A DNA stretch of 64,000 nucleotides from an uncultured Sulfurovum sp. GTDB lineage: Bacteria; Campylobacterota; Campylobacteria; Campylobacterales; Sulfurovaceae. Both the position numbers and the translations under genes were made by a program. The notes beneath the pieces were generated by a model. It saw nothing but the letters and a program-made list of their open reading frames with translations, was not told the DNA's origin and made no database searches. Position 1 is the stretch's first letter. Each line of letters opens with the position of its first letter. Of this stretch, positions 53,738 through 62,758 are shown piece after piece. Location: contig CACVAS010000036.1 in the NCBI GenBank assembly GCA_902727855.1, forward strand, positions 1 to 64,000, read 5' to 3'.

Positions 53738-54932
53738 AGTGACAGCCACAGCCTGTACCACAACTCTCATCTGCTTTTGCAGGTGCTTCTTTTACTGGCG
53801 CTGCAGCTGCTGGTGCTGCACCAGTACTACAAGCAGATACACCAGGAGGTGTTGTTGGTTGTACACCTGAATTGTCTGCTAAACCTTCAGTATTTACCTT
53901 GTCAATAAATGCAAGAAGATTGCTTGCCGCTTCTTGGTAACGTTTTGCTGTTTCTGAATCTGGCTTATGGTATGTCACTGGCATACCTGTATCACCACCT
54001 ACTCTGATCTCAGGTTCTATCGGTATACGAGCAATTACATCTGTATCATACTCTTTTGCAACGGGTACTGTTGTACCCATACCAAAGATATCTGACTCTG
54101 TATCACATGAAGGACAGATAAATCCTGACATATTCTCTATAATCCCTGCTGTTGGGATATGTAGTTTTTGAAACATATTGAGTGAACGTCTTGAGTCATC
54201 TAATGATACCTCTTGAGGTGTTGTGACTGTAATCCCTGCTGTAATAGGTATAGACTGAGCAAGTGAAAGTTGTGCATCACCTGTTCCTGGAGGCATATCT
54301 ATTACCAATACATCTAGTTCTGACCATAAAATATCTCTTAAAAATTGTTCAATGGCCTTCATAATCATAGACCCTCTCCAGATAAGAGCTTCACCTTCAC
54401 CCATCAATGAGCCCATAGACATGATCTCAACACCATATGCTTTTAAAGGATGTACTTTGTTTCCTTCTATTTCTGGTTTTTGTCCATGTACACCCATCAT
54501 ACGAGGGATATTTGGTCCATAAATATCGGCGTCAAGCAAACCTACCTTCTTACCTTGCATTGCCATAGCAACTGCTATATTTACGGATGTTGTTGATTTA
54601 CCAACCCCACCTTTTCCAGAACTTACCATGACAAAGTTCTTAACATGTGGTGCAATGTTTTTTCCACTGACTGAATTTGACATTTGTTTTGGTGCTTCGG
54701 GAGCAGCAATGTTAATCTTTACATTTTCAAAACCTAGTTTCTTTAATTCACTTGTAGATTCATCTGTAAGCTGTGCCTTCACTTCATCTGCTGAAGAAGT
54801 AATATCTATCGTTAAAGCTACTGTTGTACCATCAACAACAACATCTTTTACGAAACCAAAAGTTACAATATCTTTAGTAAATCCTGGGTATGTTACATTA
54901 CCCAATGCTTCTAATACATTTTCTTGTGTCAT
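53736..54932 (-). CDS. mrp: Mrp/ApbC-type iron-sulfur cluster carrier ATPase
   Basis: 398 aa. N-terminal MIP18/FSCA-like domain (1-85), then deviant Walker A VSSGKGGVGKSTT, DADIYGPNIPRMMG, IDMPPGTGD, and the cluster CxxC in FICPSCD. A Pro/Ala-rich tail ends with a Cys cluster (SCGTGCGCH), which is an addition to the core family. Transfers Fe-S clusters to apo-proteins in the cytoplasm. Divergent from ispDF with 176 bp between. Confidence 0.92.
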   Translation of the reverse strand: MTQENVLEALGNVTYPGFTKDIVTFGFVKDVVVDGTTVALTIDITSSADEVKAQLTDESTSELKKLGFENVKINIAAPEAPKQMSNSVSGKNIAPHVKNFVMVSSGKGGVGKSTTSVNIAVAMAMQGKKVGLLDADIYGPNIPRMMGVHGQKPEIEGNKVHPLKAYGVEIMSMGSLMGEGEALIWRGSMIMKAIEQFLRDILWSELDVLVIDMPPGTGDAQLSLAQSIPITAGITVTTPQEVSLDDSRRSLNMFQKLHIPTAGIIENMSGFICPSCDTESDIFGMGTTVPVAKEYDTDVIARIPIEPEIRVGGDTGMPVTYHKPDSETAKRYQEAASNLLAFIDKVNTEGLADNSGVQPTTPPGVSACSTGAAPAAAAPVKEAPAKADESCGTGCGCH

Positions 54933-55108
54933 GTCTATTCCTAATAATTTAGTTATAGGGAGTTATACCAACACAATCTTAAATTAGATTGAATTTTGAG
55001 CTGTTTTTTGCAAATAAGACTATTTTTATCTGATTAAAGATTGTAAAAGTATTTCTTCTGTATACTCCGTTACCAATAGTTACATGATATATTTATTTAG
55101 GAAAACCT

Positions 55109-56230
55109 TTGTTCAACACAACTTTGATACTTCTAGGTGCTGGAAGTTCTACAAGATTTGATACAAATGTCAAAAAGCAGTGGATCTTTACAAAAGACAC
55201 TCCCTTATGGCAATATGTAGCAGAACACTTTGAAAAAAGTGCGCATTTTGATAAAATCATCATTGTTTCGTCTTCTGAAGAAATATCTTATATGAGACAT
55301 TTTGCTTCATACACCTATATAGAGGGAGGCAACAGCCGTCAAAAATCACTACAAAATGCACTAGCACATGTAAGCTCTGATTACGTCATGGTCTCAGACA
55401 TTGCAAGATGTTGTATCCCTTCAACAATGATACAACGTATTTTAGAGGCAAAAGAAGAAGCATCTTGTATTGTACCTGTACTTGCTGTCACAGATACGCT
55501 CTACTTAGATACGCAACCTATAAATAGAGAAAAAGCTAAAATCATCCAAACCCCTCAACTTTCAAGAACCACATTACTCAAAAAAGCATTGCACACAGAA
55601 ACACTCTTTACAGATGATTCTTCTGCCATTACATCACTCGGTGAGACAGTGCACTTTGTAGAGGGTTCTAGTAAAGCACATAAACTTACAACACTTCAAG
55701 ATTTACAAAAAGTAACGTGCTTAAGTGCACCATCCAACAAAACACTCACGGGTTTTGGTATTGACATTCATCCTTTTGAAAAAGATAAACAGATGTTTCT
55801 TTGTGGCGTTCCTATAGATGTTAACTATGGGTTTAAAGCACACAGTGATGGTGATGTCGCAATCCATGCACTCATTGATGCACTTTTAGGTGCTGCAGGC
55901 ATGGGTGACATTGGCGAACTCTATCCAGATACTGAAGATACGTATGCAGGAGCAGACTCAAAAATGCTCCTTAGTGACACTGTAAAGCGTATTGAATCTT
56001 TTGGGTATAGCATTGGAAATGTTGACCTTACTATCATAGCTGAGGCACCAAAAATAAACCCTTATAAAATAAAAATGAAAGAGACAATTGCCACCTTACT
56101 TGGCATACGAAAAAACTTTATCAATATCAAAGCCACAACAGCTGAAAAACTAGGCTTTATAGGGCGTAAAGAAGGCGTGACAGTTCACGCAGTAGCAAAT
56201 ATAACGTATACAAACTGGAAAACACTATGA
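55109..56230 (+). CDS. ispDF: Bifunctional IspD/IspF of the MEP isoprenoid pathway
   Basis: 373 aa with a TTG start after AGGA. IspD half (1-210): LILLGAGSSTRF and a cytidylyltransferase fold ending around LQDLQKV. IspF half (215-373): GFGIDIHPF (Asp-x-His zinc site), AHSDGDVAIHALIDALLGAAGMGDIG. Makes 4-diphosphocytidyl-ME and ME-cyclodiphosphate. The fusion is usual in Campylobacterota. Followed by the HP1021-type gene within 13 bp. Confidence 0.93.
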   Translation: MFNTTLILLGAGSSTRFDTNVKKQWIFTKDTPLWQYVAEHFEKSAHFDKIIIVSSSEEISYMRHFASYTYIEGGNSRQKSLQNALAHVSSDYVMVSDIARCCIPSTMIQRILEAKEEASCIVPVLAVTDTLYLDTQPINREKAKIIQTPQLSRTTLLKKALHTETLFTDDSSAITSLGETVHFVEGSSKAHKLTTLQDLQKVTCLSAPSNKTLTGFGIDIHPFEKDKQMFLCGVPIDVNYGFKAHSDGDVAIHALIDALLGAAGMGDIGELYPDTEDTYAGADSKMLLSDTVKRIESFGYSIGNVDLTIIAEAPKINPYKIKMKETIATLLGIRKNFINIKATTAEKLGFIGRKEGVTVHAVANITYTNWKTL

Positions 56231-56243
56231 AATGGAACAAAAA

Positions 56244-57125
56244 ATGAAAATAATCATTGTAGAAAATGAAATCTACTTGGCGCAAAGTATTGCATCTAAA
56301 CTTGGAGAAAATGGATTTGAAAGCGAAATATACTCTTCTAGTAAGGAAGCGATGAAAAGTAAAGGTGATGTCTATCTTCTTTCCACCAATTTGCCTGGTC
56401 AAGACACCAATCCATTAATCAAAGCTTGTAAAGATAAAATTGTTATTCTTATGGTTAACTATATTAACAATGATACTGTAAGTCAACCACTTAAATTAGG
56501 TGCAAAAGACTACATAGTCAAACCTTTTATGATAGAAGAACTTTTACGTAAGATAGAGCACTATCAAGAGTATCAAGAGTTAAAGAAACGTACAGAACTG
56601 TATGAAGAGTATATTAATAATCTACTCAAAGATATTAAGACAAATGACGTGCCAGAGACACTTTCAACACCACTTGTAATAGAAACTAACTATCAAAGAC
56701 TTGTTGATAAAGTTGTGTTTAATTACGCACAGGTTGAAAATAAGACCCTTACATTAATTTCACTTAATGAAAAAATCTGGAAAGAAAAAATAGACAATGC
56801 AAGTGCTAACACCCTCCTTTATATCACTGATGTCAATGGACTCAAGAAATCTGATAAAGAGTACTTACTTGAAGTACTTAAAAGGTGTGACTTCATAGTG
56901 TGTAGTACCAGTGAGTTTGAATCTGACTTTGATACCATTTCTATGAATACGGATTCAAAACTATATGATCAAAATGAAATTTTAACGATTGATGATTATG
57001 TTAAATTTATTGTCAACAGTTTTCAATACAAATTTCCAGATACTGAACTTTCAAAAAAGTTAGGTATTTCTCGAAAAAGCCTATGGGAAAAAAGAAAAAA
57101 ATATGAACTCTTTAAAAAGAAATAA
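56244..57125 (+). CDS. Atypical response regulator, HP1021/Cj1608 type
   Basis: 293 aa from ATG 56244 (GGA seven bases before); an in-frame ATG four codons earlier lacks a site. The receiver starts MKIIIVENEI with E/N/E for the acidic pair; the phospho-acceptor is replaced by S47 (YLLSTNL); K93 remains. The C-terminal helix-turn-helix LSKKLGISRKSLWEKRKKY is Fis-like. In Helicobacter the equivalent gene next to ispDF binds oriC and controls many genes without phosphorylation. Gene order supports orthology. Confidence 0.85.
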   Translation: MKIIIVENEIYLAQSIASKLGENGFESEIYSSSKEAMKSKGDVYLLSTNLPGQDTNPLIKACKDKIVILMVNYINNDTVSQPLKLGAKDYIVKPFMIEELLRKIEHYQEYQELKKRTELYEEYINNLLKDIKTNDVPETLSTPLVIETNYQRLVDKVVFNYAQVENKTLTLISLNEKIWKEKIDNASANTLLYITDVNGLKKSDKEYLLEVLKRCDFIVCSTSEFESDFDTISMNTDSKLYDQNEILTIDDYVKFIVNSFQYKFPDTELSKKLGISRKSLWEKRKKYELFKKK

Positions 57126-57153
57126 TACTATTTAACTATTATAAGGATTTTAC

Positions 57154-58335
57154 ATGGCAGTACGTCAAGCACTCCAGATAGATACAGAAGCACTCTCTAC
57201 ACTTGCACTTGTTCAAGCAGGACTTATTGCACCTGTAACAAAACTAATGAATCGTCAAGAGTCAGAAGAAGTGAACCAAACAAAGTACTATAAGGGTGTA
57301 CCCTTTCCTTTCTCTTTTGTACTAGCTCCCATAGGTAAAAAAAACCTTCAGGTTTTAAAAACGCTTCAAAAAGGTGAGTTGATTGACCTTTATACAAATG
57401 GTAAAAAAGTTGGTTCACTTACTGTAGATGAGACCTTTCCTATTGATCCTAAGCAACGTCTTCAAAATATTTATGGTACAGATGATCCTTCTCACCCTGG
57501 TGTAAAAAACACCAATAAAAGACTGGGTACCATTGCTGTTTCTGGTGAGTATGTTGTCAAGTATCCATTACTTGAAGACAACAAAAAACGTATTCAACAA
57601 ATGATTCAAAAAACAGGTGCTAACTATGTCAGTTCATTAATGTTAGCGGCCAACCCACTCAACCGTGCCCATGAACGTATGATACGCCAAGCCACTTCTG
57701 ACGCTGACTTACTTATCATCTTTTTACGTAAACCATTTACCTCTGATGGACTAAGGTATGACATTAGACACAATGCATTATCAACCTTTGTTGATAATTT
57801 TTTACCTCGTAATAAAGTACTTATTATTCCATTTGAAAATTCTTATATCTTTGCTGGCTTTAATGAACTTATTTTAGATGCCGTTCTTGCCAAAAATTAT
57901 GGTTGTCACCAACTTGTTGTAGGTAAGAATCATGGTGGTTTGGGGCTTTACTACGATAAAAATCGTCAAAACTCTGTTTTTGATCATTGTAAGGATATAG
58001 ACATCAACATAAAAACTGTAGATGAATATGTTTATTGTGATACATGTAAAACATTAGTAAGTACAAACACTTGCCCACATGGACAACATCACCATGTACA
58101 TTATCACTCTGACTCTATCATGAAACTTATACAGTCTGGACTTATTCCACCATCTATTTTAGTACGAAAAGAAGTCACTGCCAATATACTTGCTGCCCTT
58201 TTCCCAGAAAGGTTTGAAAACTTACAAGAGTTACACTACTCACTCATACCTGGTTCTGGTCTTCTTGAGCAACAAAGTGAAGAGCAGTTTTATCTTAAGC
58301 TTATAGAACTCTACCAAACTACATCACTCACATAA
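57154..58335 (+). CDS. sat: Sulfate adenylyltransferase-like protein with altered active site
   Basis: 393 aa. PUA-like N-domain (FPFSFVLAPIG) and nucleotidyltransferase C-domain. The ATP-binding QxRNPxHRxH motif reads LAANPLNRAHE, lacking the Gln and Arg and with His to Asn; the GRDHAG motif reads GKNHGG. A zinc-type CDTC...CPHGQHHHVHYH follows. Position between the HP1021-type gene and pgpA matches the Campylobacter order. Because key residues differ, real ATP sulfurylase activity is uncertain. Confidence 0.72.
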   Translation: MAVRQALQIDTEALSTLALVQAGLIAPVTKLMNRQESEEVNQTKYYKGVPFPFSFVLAPIGKKNLQVLKTLQKGELIDLYTNGKKVGSLTVDETFPIDPKQRLQNIYGTDDPSHPGVKNTNKRLGTIAVSGEYVVKYPLLEDNKKRIQQMIQKTGANYVSSLMLAANPLNRAHERMIRQATSDADLLIIFLRKPFTSDGLRYDIRHNALSTFVDNFLPRNKVLIIPFENSYIFAGFNELILDAVLAKNYGCHQLVVGKNHGGLGLYYDKNRQNSVFDHCKDIDINIKTVDEYVYCDTCKTLVSTNTCPHGQHHHVHYHSDSIMKLIQSGLIPPSILVRKEVTANILAALFPERFENLQELHYSLIPGSGLLEQQSEEQFYLKLIELYQTTSLT

Positions 58336-58356
58336 CAAAAAACAAAGGATGTACGC

Positions 58357-58848
58357 ATGACAATACAAAAACTTTTTTTAACCTTTTTTGGTGCAGGGCT
58401 TAGCCCCAAAGCACCAGGTACTGTAGGTACCTTAGCCTCACTTCCTGTAGGACTTGCAGTGCTCTACTATTTTGGCATGAACACACTCTTTATGCTCACC
58501 CTTGCTATTACCCTCATAGGTATCTTTGAAATAAACAAATATGAAAAAGCTACTGGTATCCATGACCACCAACAAATAGTTATAGATGAAGCTGCCGGTA
58601 TGTGGCTAAGCCTTATGATAGCTTTTTCAACTGCAACCACAATGAATTATGATTATGCCATACCTTTGGCCATCGTTTTTAGCTTCGCTGCATTTCGTCT
58701 TTTTGATATTTGGAAACCTTCCACTATTGGCTGGATAGACAGAGAACTTAAAGGGGGTATGGGTGTGATGCTTGATGATGTACTCGCAGGAATCGCAGGT
58801 GGTTTACTCTCAGCTCTTATTTTAATGGGTATAGAAAAATTAGTTTAA
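58357..58848 (+). CDS. pgpA: Phosphatidylglycerophosphatase A
   Basis: 163 aa with four membrane helices. SPKAPGTVGTLASLP near the N-terminus, VIDEAAGMW in the middle, RLFDIWKPSTIGWIDR and GGMGVMLDDVLAG at the end are the PgpA conserved parts, including catalytic Asp/Glu. Removes phosphate from phosphatidylglycerophosphate. Ends 9 bp into the convergent GTPase gene. Confidence 0.92.
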   Translation: MTIQKLFLTFFGAGLSPKAPGTVGTLASLPVGLAVLYYFGMNTLFMLTLAITLIGIFEINKYEKATGIHDHQQIVIDEAAGMWLSLMIAFSTATTMNYDYAIPLAIVFSFAAFRLFDIWKPSTIGWIDRELKGGMGVMLDDVLAGIAGGLLSALILMGIEKLV

Positions 58849-60243
58849 ACCCTCTAAAACCTTTTTAATGAGATCCTCATACTCTTGTAAAACTTCAGCT
58901 TCCACGGCTTTAGTCTTACGAAACTTTTTATGGTAAGTTTCTAGAGACTTACGTAGATTTTCATCTAACCATGTATCTTTAAAAGCACTTCCCATCTCTA
59001 AATCTGCTACCCCTCTTTTTGCATGAGAACGTTTAGAAACTTTTTGTGTATGATATAGAGCACGACCTAGTAAAATGTATGGAAAGTTTCTATTTTTCAT
59101 GGGTCCCATTTGTAAGTAACGCTTTCCAAGCGTCTGACCCAATACTTTTACTTCCGAGAGTTCATCAAATCCAAAGTATGCACCGACTCCACCAGCAACT
59201 CCACCAATCAGTCCACCAAGTAAAAGCGTATGTCCTACAAACAGTAAATCAATCCCAGCTCCGGCAACTGCTCCTGATGTCGCTCCCGTAATAATCAATT
59301 CTTTACGTGTAAGTCCAAAAACAGAAGCAGTCTCTTCAGAAAAAAGATCCATACCTTCAAATGTTAATCCCTCTTGCTTTAACTGTAAATTATCATGATT
59401 CCAAATATGTTCAATGTTATCTTGTACATCAATTTCTAATTTTCGCAAAGTATCTTTATATTTTTTTTCTATTTTTTTATTATCTTCTTCTGAAGCATCT
59501 TCAGTATAAAACAGTAACTTTTCTACTCTAGAGGTAGACTCATAGATCAACCGACTAATAAGAAATGCAGACTTCTCAACCATTTGTTGGTGATACATTT
59601 CAAAAAGTTTAATAGAGGCCTTAACTGGTGTCACCCACTCCTCTTTAAGCTGTGCCATACTCTCTAAGATACTCACATGCTGTGTTATACTCATTTGCAT
59701 AGGGTTAAACGTACGTACCATCTTAAAATACTGTTCCAATGCTCTTTTCCACTCTATAGTGTAGTCAGATGTTTCTATATGGTTAATAAGTGCCATAGAA
59801 GGCTGTCCAGTCCAACGTAGCACCTCCATCTCTGCTTCATACTCTTTACCATAGGGCTTAGATGCATCTACCACATAAATGATACCTGCACCCTCCATAA
59901 TAGGTTCAAGCAATGCTATTTCATCGCTATAGCGTTCATCATCTTTGTGGTCTTTAAGAAAAGCACGTACAACTTCATGTTTTCTATCTGCACTGACATC
60001 ATGCTTTTCTAACCAAGCCAATACTCGTCTGGCTCTTTGAAACCCTGGTGTATCAAAAAGTTCATAGAGTACTTTTCCATCTACATTCAATGGAAATGAA
60101 CGTTGTCTTACAGTTGTCCCTGGAGTATCAGATATCTGCACAGAGTCATCCATAGCCAAAGCAGAAACAATTGAACTTTTTCCTTTATTTGGATGCCCAA
60201 CCACTGCAAATTTAGGATGTGTGCTATTTAACGTTTCAGCCAT
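58840..60243 (-). CDS. GTPase with DUF3482 domain
   Basis: 467 aa. G1 GHPNKGKSS (16-24), switch DTPGTT and G3 DTPG within LFDTPGFQRA; the usual NKxD is not clear (NHIETSD). A helical middle (200-300), then a glycine-rich hydrophobic hairpin (TSGAVAGAGIDLLFVGHTLL, GGLIGGVAGGVGAYFG) that could insert in membrane, and a basic tail. Known in other bacteria as the partner of the DUF2868 protein; function undefined. Overlaps that gene by 16 bp. Confidence 0.8.
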   Translation of the reverse strand: MAETLNSTHPKFAVVGHPNKGKSSIVSALAMDDSVQISDTPGTTVRQRSFPLNVDGKVLYELFDTPGFQRARRVLAWLEKHDVSADRKHEVVRAFLKDHKDDERYSDEIALLEPIMEGAGIIYVVDASKPYGKEYEAEMEVLRWTGQPSMALINHIETSDYTIEWKRALEQYFKMVRTFNPMQMSITQHVSILESMAQLKEEWVTPVKASIKLFEMYHQQMVEKSAFLISRLIYESTSRVEKLLFYTEDASEEDNKKIEKKYKDTLRKLEIDVQDNIEHIWNHDNLQLKQEGLTFEGMDLFSEETASVFGLTRKELIITGATSGAVAGAGIDLLFVGHTLLLGGLIGGVAGGVGAYFGFDELSEVKVLGQTLGKRYLQMGPMKNRNFPYILLGRALYHTQKVSKRSHAKRGVADLEMGSAFKDTWLDENLRKSLETYHKKFRKTKAVEAEVLQEYEDLIKKVLEGLN

Positions 60244-61610
60244 ACTTTTTCCTCATTTATTTGGGTGAGTTTTCTATCCCAAACATCTATAGCACTTTGT
60301 TTAATCTCATAGTTGTTCTCTACTGTACCAATGGGCATTATGATAACTTTCTCTACACTATGACTTAGTTCTAAAAGGTAGTCAACAAAATCCATTGTAG
60401 GCGGTTCCCACCCTTTAACAAAAAAGAGTACTTCTCCTCTACTCTTGGCAATGATGTCAGCATCTTCTTCAAAGCTATTTACGCCACCTACTTCAAAAAA
60501 CTTAGGAGCAATGACCCTCATACTGTCATTAAGTACTACCAACTGTTCTTTACTGATAGCCCATCCTTGTACCACATCATAAGAACTATCTAGTTTCTGT
60601 ATAATCTGTACATAACTCTCTTTTGTAGGCACAAAAAGCTCTTCATCATGAGGCGCATGGGTAGTAATAATAGGTTCATTCATCTCTCTTAGAAGTTTAC
60701 TCGTACCCGACAATGTTAAAAAGGATTTTTTAATCGCTCTATGTAGTCCAAAAACAGATAGTAAAAACATCAAAAAACGTAAGATAAGTGCATAAAAAAG
60801 TGTAGCCATTGCTAAAAACTTCCACCACTCTCCAAGCTTAGAAGCATTGTTTATCATCTCTTGACTTAGTTTGTCACCTAACCTAAAGTACTGACTTTGT
60901 TCTATGAGCTCTACAGAAGGTACCGCAGAAGGGTAAAATGCCTTCCATGGATACGATACAGCCTGTAAAAAGCCATGAAAGGTCTCTGGTGTAACCTGCA
61001 GTGTTGTACTCCATGCAAAAGCGATATCTTTGGTAATCACCATGGCAAGTAATGCCACCAATAACCCAAGGGAAAAAAACAGTGCAATAAGCTGTGAACG
61101 TTTAATCATCACCCAGTTTAACAACAGAGGATTTATCTTCAAGTCTGAGACATTACTTTGCATTTTAGCAGGTAACAAAGAGAGAACTTTTTCCATCCAA
61201 AATGCAGGAGATATATGTACAAGTAAAGACTGTGCATGGTTAGCACGTAACATTGACAGCATTGCCAATACCATAGTAATTAATGGGAAAAATACTACCA
61301 TCGCTATAAAGTAGATGACATTGACAGGTTCATGTCCACTATAGGAGAGTAACCCTACCCCAGATAATACACCTATCATAACTGCAAGTATCACCAACGT
61401 CAAAGTCATCCCATACAAGTACGAGGAAAGTGTATCAGACATGCTAGGATTGTCTAGTTTTTGGATATGTTCCTTTTCCCAGGCCAATAACTGTTCAATA
61501 GGTTGATTTTTCAATAAGAGATGAGACAAACCAAACGCACGGTTCTCCTCATGTGAAGCAATCTTATTTTCTAGCAGTTCATAAATATTTAGGTAAGATT
61601 TTAAATTCAA
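60228..61610 (-). CDS. DUF2868 membrane protein, partner of the GTPase
   Basis: 460 aa. Four to five membrane helices (about 68-90, 100-125, 175-195, 275-300) around a large middle segment and a cytoplasmic C-domain of about 140 residues (VVQGWAISKEQLVVLNDSM). Together with the DUF3482 GTPase it forms a conserved two-gene unit; a membrane-associated GTPase complex is inferred. Confidence 0.75.
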   Translation of the reverse strand: MNLKSYLNIYELLENKIASHEENRAFGLSHLLLKNQPIEQLLAWEKEHIQKLDNPSMSDTLSSYLYGMTLTLVILAVMIGVLSGVGLLSYSGHEPVNVIYFIAMVVFFPLITMVLAMLSMLRANHAQSLLVHISPAFWMEKVLSLLPAKMQSNVSDLKINPLLLNWVMIKRSQLIALFFSLGLLVALLAMVITKDIAFAWSTTLQVTPETFHGFLQAVSYPWKAFYPSAVPSVELIEQSQYFRLGDKLSQEMINNASKLGEWWKFLAMATLFYALILRFLMFLLSVFGLHRAIKKSFLTLSGTSKLLREMNEPIITTHAPHDEELFVPTKESYVQIIQKLDSSYDVVQGWAISKEQLVVLNDSMRVIAPKFFEVGGVNSFEEDADIIAKSRGEVLFFVKGWEPPTMDFVDYLLELSHSVEKVIIMPIGTVENNYEIKQSAIDVWDRKLTQINEEKVWLKR

Positions 61611-61668
61611 TGTTTTCCTTGCTTATCTAAATATTTAATTCTAATAATTATACTGCAAGGTTGTTTAG

Positions 61669-61815
61669 GGTTATCTATTTAAAGAAAATATTATTTTCCA
61701 ACTTTTCAATGAGAGTGAGTTACTAGATTGTCTAGAGGTCATTAAAAGTTCACAAGCCCGATACATATCTCACTCAAACCACATAGAGAAAGACTTTAGA
61801 CTATATCATCGTTAA
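61669..61815 (+). other. Possible gene remnant (48-codon open frame without start)
   Basis: A plus-strand frame free of stops with ordinary protein-like composition (FNESELLDCLEVIKSSQARY and onward to FRLYHR) but with no ATG, GTG or TTG with a ribosome site. It ends 20 bp inside the 3' end of the convergent 158-aa gene. Could be chance or a decayed gene. Confidence 0.25.
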
Positions 61816-62272
61816 AGTACTCTTCAATAATCTGTGGAAATAATTTGATTGTTTTTCTGGCTTTATCTATTTTGGGTTGGAAGACCTCTTTAGAAGTAGG
61901 ATAGCCATCAATAAACTCATTATAAATATCTATTTTATTTTCCATATGTGCTTCTAGCGCATAAAGTATAGACTGCATGTTTTCTTTTGAAGTACCATAC
62001 TTCATCAATAGTTCAAACATACGTTTACGAGGGTGTATAGCCATAGAATCACCCGCAGCTGAAGCAATGTCCTTGATATCCCATCTTGAGATATAAATAC
62101 CAGATACATTGGGTGCAACAAGTTTTGCATACAGTGCTTCGGTATAAGATGGATAATCTTGTAAGTCTACCTCTTCATCGGAAGCACACTGTTGTCCGTC
62201 CCCTCCAAATTGAGCGAAGTTCTTGTCACTAAAGTTATTAAATTCTTTTCTTAATTCATCTATATCTCTCAT
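61796..62272 (-). CDS. Hypothetical cytoplasmic protein, ferredoxin cluster
   Basis: 158 aa, acidic, mostly helical, no signal peptide or membrane helix; a single Cys (CASDEEVD). Centre has YISRWDIKDIASAAGDSMAIHPRKRMFELL. Same direction as the 155-aa and ferredoxin genes, 18 bp from the former. Family not recognised; its position suggests an accessory role in redox-enzyme assembly, as a chaperone-like helical protein. Confidence 0.6.
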   Translation of the reverse strand: MRDIDELRKEFNNFSDKNFAQFGGDGQQCASDEEVDLQDYPSYTEALYAKLVAPNVSGIYISRWDIKDIASAAGDSMAIHPRKRMFELLMKYGTSKENMQSILYALEAHMENKIDIYNEFIDGYPTSKEVFQPKIDKARKTIKLFPQIIEEYFNDDIV

Positions 62273-62290
62273 CTTATACTCCTCATGTCA

Positions 62291-62758
62291 TCATTTAATC
62301 AGAAGTGGAATATCATCCACTTCAATGTCCGTATCAAACCATCTGTTTGCTATTAGCATTATTTTTGCAACAAAAAGTATTTGGTCATCTAAAAAAGTTT
62401 TGTTTTCAAACAACGCTTCTGAAGCATCCTGCAAACAATAACCATGTACCTTCCCATCGTTAACCTCAATAAAATCTACACGTTCCTCACGAGATGCGCA
62501 ATCATCTAAACTGTCACAATAGTGTACAGCCTTTTGTCCAAACTCTCTTTCAATCATCATCTTATCGACTTTTGACTGCCCTACACTGCTCATAGTAAAG
62601 TCAAAATGTTCATCTGTAATGTTCAATGCAATGGCTGTAGCATTTTTACTATTATGCTTCATAATCTTGTTAAAATATTTACGCGTGTAGCCAGTTTGCG
62701 CATTATGCCCTAAAATAGTACATAAACCCGTGTCTGGCTTTATTTCATGTGGTTGCAC
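62291..62758 (-). CDS. Hypothetical protein, ferredoxin cluster
   Basis: 155 aa. No signal peptide. Starts MQPHEIKPDTGLCTILGHNAQTGYTRKYFNK; four Cys (13, and YCDSLDDC, GYC). The first codon comes directly after the stop of the 373-aa ferredoxin gene, so they are co-translated. No family recognised. Confidence 0.6.
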   Translation of the reverse strand: MQPHEIKPDTGLCTILGHNAQTGYTRKYFNKIMKHNSKNATAIALNITDEHFDFTMSSVGQSKVDKMMIEREFGQKAVHYCDSLDDCASREERVDFIEVNDGKVHGYCLQDASEALFENKTFLDDQILFVAKIMLIANRWFDTDIEVDDIPLLIK

